A stretch of DNA of 63,039 nt. Origin: Helochares maculicollis. Lineage: Eukaryota > Arthropoda > Insecta > Coleoptera > Hydrophilidae. Positions 62,358 through 63,039 of this stretch are shown here, one piece after another. Position 1 is the first letter of the stretch. Every line of letters begins with the position of its first letter. The DNA lies in NCBI GenBank assembly GCA_033557835.1, contig JAWQRO010000068.1, positions 1 to 63,039 of the forward strand. The letters are read 5' to 3'. The notes under the pieces are model-generated. The model searched no databases, was not told where the DNA came from, and saw nothing but the letters and a program-made list of their open reading frames with translations. Both the position numbers and the translations under genes were made by a program.

Positions 62358-63039
62358 TTGGGTTGGCAACTAAGTAATTGCGGATTTCACTCATAGATGG
62401 CTTCAGTTGGATTTTTAGGTTTGCAGACGTAGTACAAATGTAAAACACATTTTAGTGTTTGATAGTTGGCAATTTAGCTGTCAATCGGTAAAAAGGTTTT
62501 TTTAACGGTTGTGTAGTTTTTGTTTGGCCTTCGTTGAAAAATGGAAAATCAAAAGGAACATTTTCGTCATATTTTCCTTTTTTATTTCTGCAAAGGGAAA
62601 AACACATTGCAAGCTCATAAAAAGTTATGTGCTGTTTATGGTGACGAAGCCTTAAAAGAACGGCAGTGCCATTATTGGTTTGCCAAATTTCGTTCTGGTA
62701 ATTTTACACTCAAAGATGAAAAACGCTCTGGTCGTCCAGTTGAAGTTGATGAAGTCCTAATCAAAGCGATAATCGATTCGTATCGTCACAGTACAACACA
62801 TGAGATTGCAGAGAAGCTTCATGTACCACATACATGCACTGAAAATCACTTAAAACAACTTGGCTATGTTCAAAAACTCGATACATGGATTCCTCACGAA
62901 CTGAAAGAAACGCATTTAACACAACGCATTAACAGCTGCGATTTGCTAAAGAAACGTAATGAAAATGATCCATTTTTAAAACGACTGATAACTGGCGATG
63001 AAAAATGGGTTGTTTACAACAATATCAAGAGGAAAAAAA
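62358..63039 (+). mobile_element. Mariner with open transposase frame, cut by window edge
   Basis: Starts after TA at 62356-62357 with TTGGGTTGGCAACTAAGTAA, a mariner-type terminal repeat. An ATG at 62541 opens a frame that is uninterrupted to the last base of the window (166 residues). It begins MENQKEHFRHIFLFYFCKGK, then HYWFAKFRSGNFTLKDEKRS, GRPVEVDEVLIKAI, EIAEKLHVPHTCTENHLKQL, GYVQKLDTWIPHELKE and the first catalytic block TGDEKWVVYNN with D153. Both helix-turn-helix regions are complete. The other two catalytic residues and the right repeat are beyond the window. It looks the youngest of the mariner copies here. It lies inside an intron of the M-Ras-like gene, antisense to it. Confidence 0.92.

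Noticed and set aside
1..63039. CRISPR arrays, bacterial operons, tRNA or rRNA genes
   Set aside because: I found no regularly spaced repeats, no tRNA-like cloverleaf and no rRNA sequence; gene structure is eukaryotic throughout.

Overview
The window looks like AT-rich nuclear DNA of an insect. Genes are split by GT-AG introns, the conserved proteins read as insect orthologues, and the DNA between them is littered with mariner, Tigger/pogo and LINE remnants. A beetle is my guess from overall feel only; nothing in the sequence fixes the order. All exon coordinates below come from reading splice sites and frames by eye.

Left part (0.4-12.8 kb) is gene-dense: SRP receptor beta (minus), pyridoxine-5'-phosphate oxidase (plus, last intron holding a mariner copy and a palindromic element), METTL18 histidine methyltransferase (minus), a mitochondrial malate-dehydrogenase-like protein that has lost its catalytic residues (plus), a small secreted protein resembling the bacterial 3D/double-psi beta-barrel fold (plus), a LINE remnant, and the proteasome activator PA28-gamma (plus). 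SRPRB/PNPO and METTL18/MDH-like are head-to-head pairs with short shared promoters.

Middle part (13-38 kb): a decayed Tigger element, a CCDC34-like coiled-coil gene (minus), then a 20-kb minus-strand gene (ATG at 38087) encoding an ankyrin-repeat protein made of a repeated module plus a long acidic exon. After a shared exon ending in phase 1 at 23231, two different 3' ends fit the frame. One is a single 1352-base exon coding for a divergent phosphagen-kinase (arginine-kinase-like) domain whose key catalytic residues are replaced. The other is a five-exon tail with a DPY-30-like motif and more ankyrin repeats. This architecture is the most unusual thing here and I do not know a described counterpart.

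Right part (38-63 kb): about 8 kb with no recognisable gene, then RalA (minus, with a decayed mariner in its last intron), the GATOR2 subunit Mio/MIOS (plus), another decayed mariner, the last coding exon of an M-Ras-like GTPase (minus, rest outside the window), and the 5' half of a mariner with a still-open transposase frame cut by the window edge.

The housekeeping genes do not form one pathway. SRPRB acts in protein targeting, PNPO in vitamin B6 salvage, METTL18 in ribosomal protein methylation, PA28-gamma in nuclear proteolysis, and RalA, Mio and M-Ras in growth signalling. The DPY-30 motif, the CCDC34 family, the MDH pseudoenzyme and the phosphagen-kinase-like domain would all fit a sperm or cilium role, but that link is inference.
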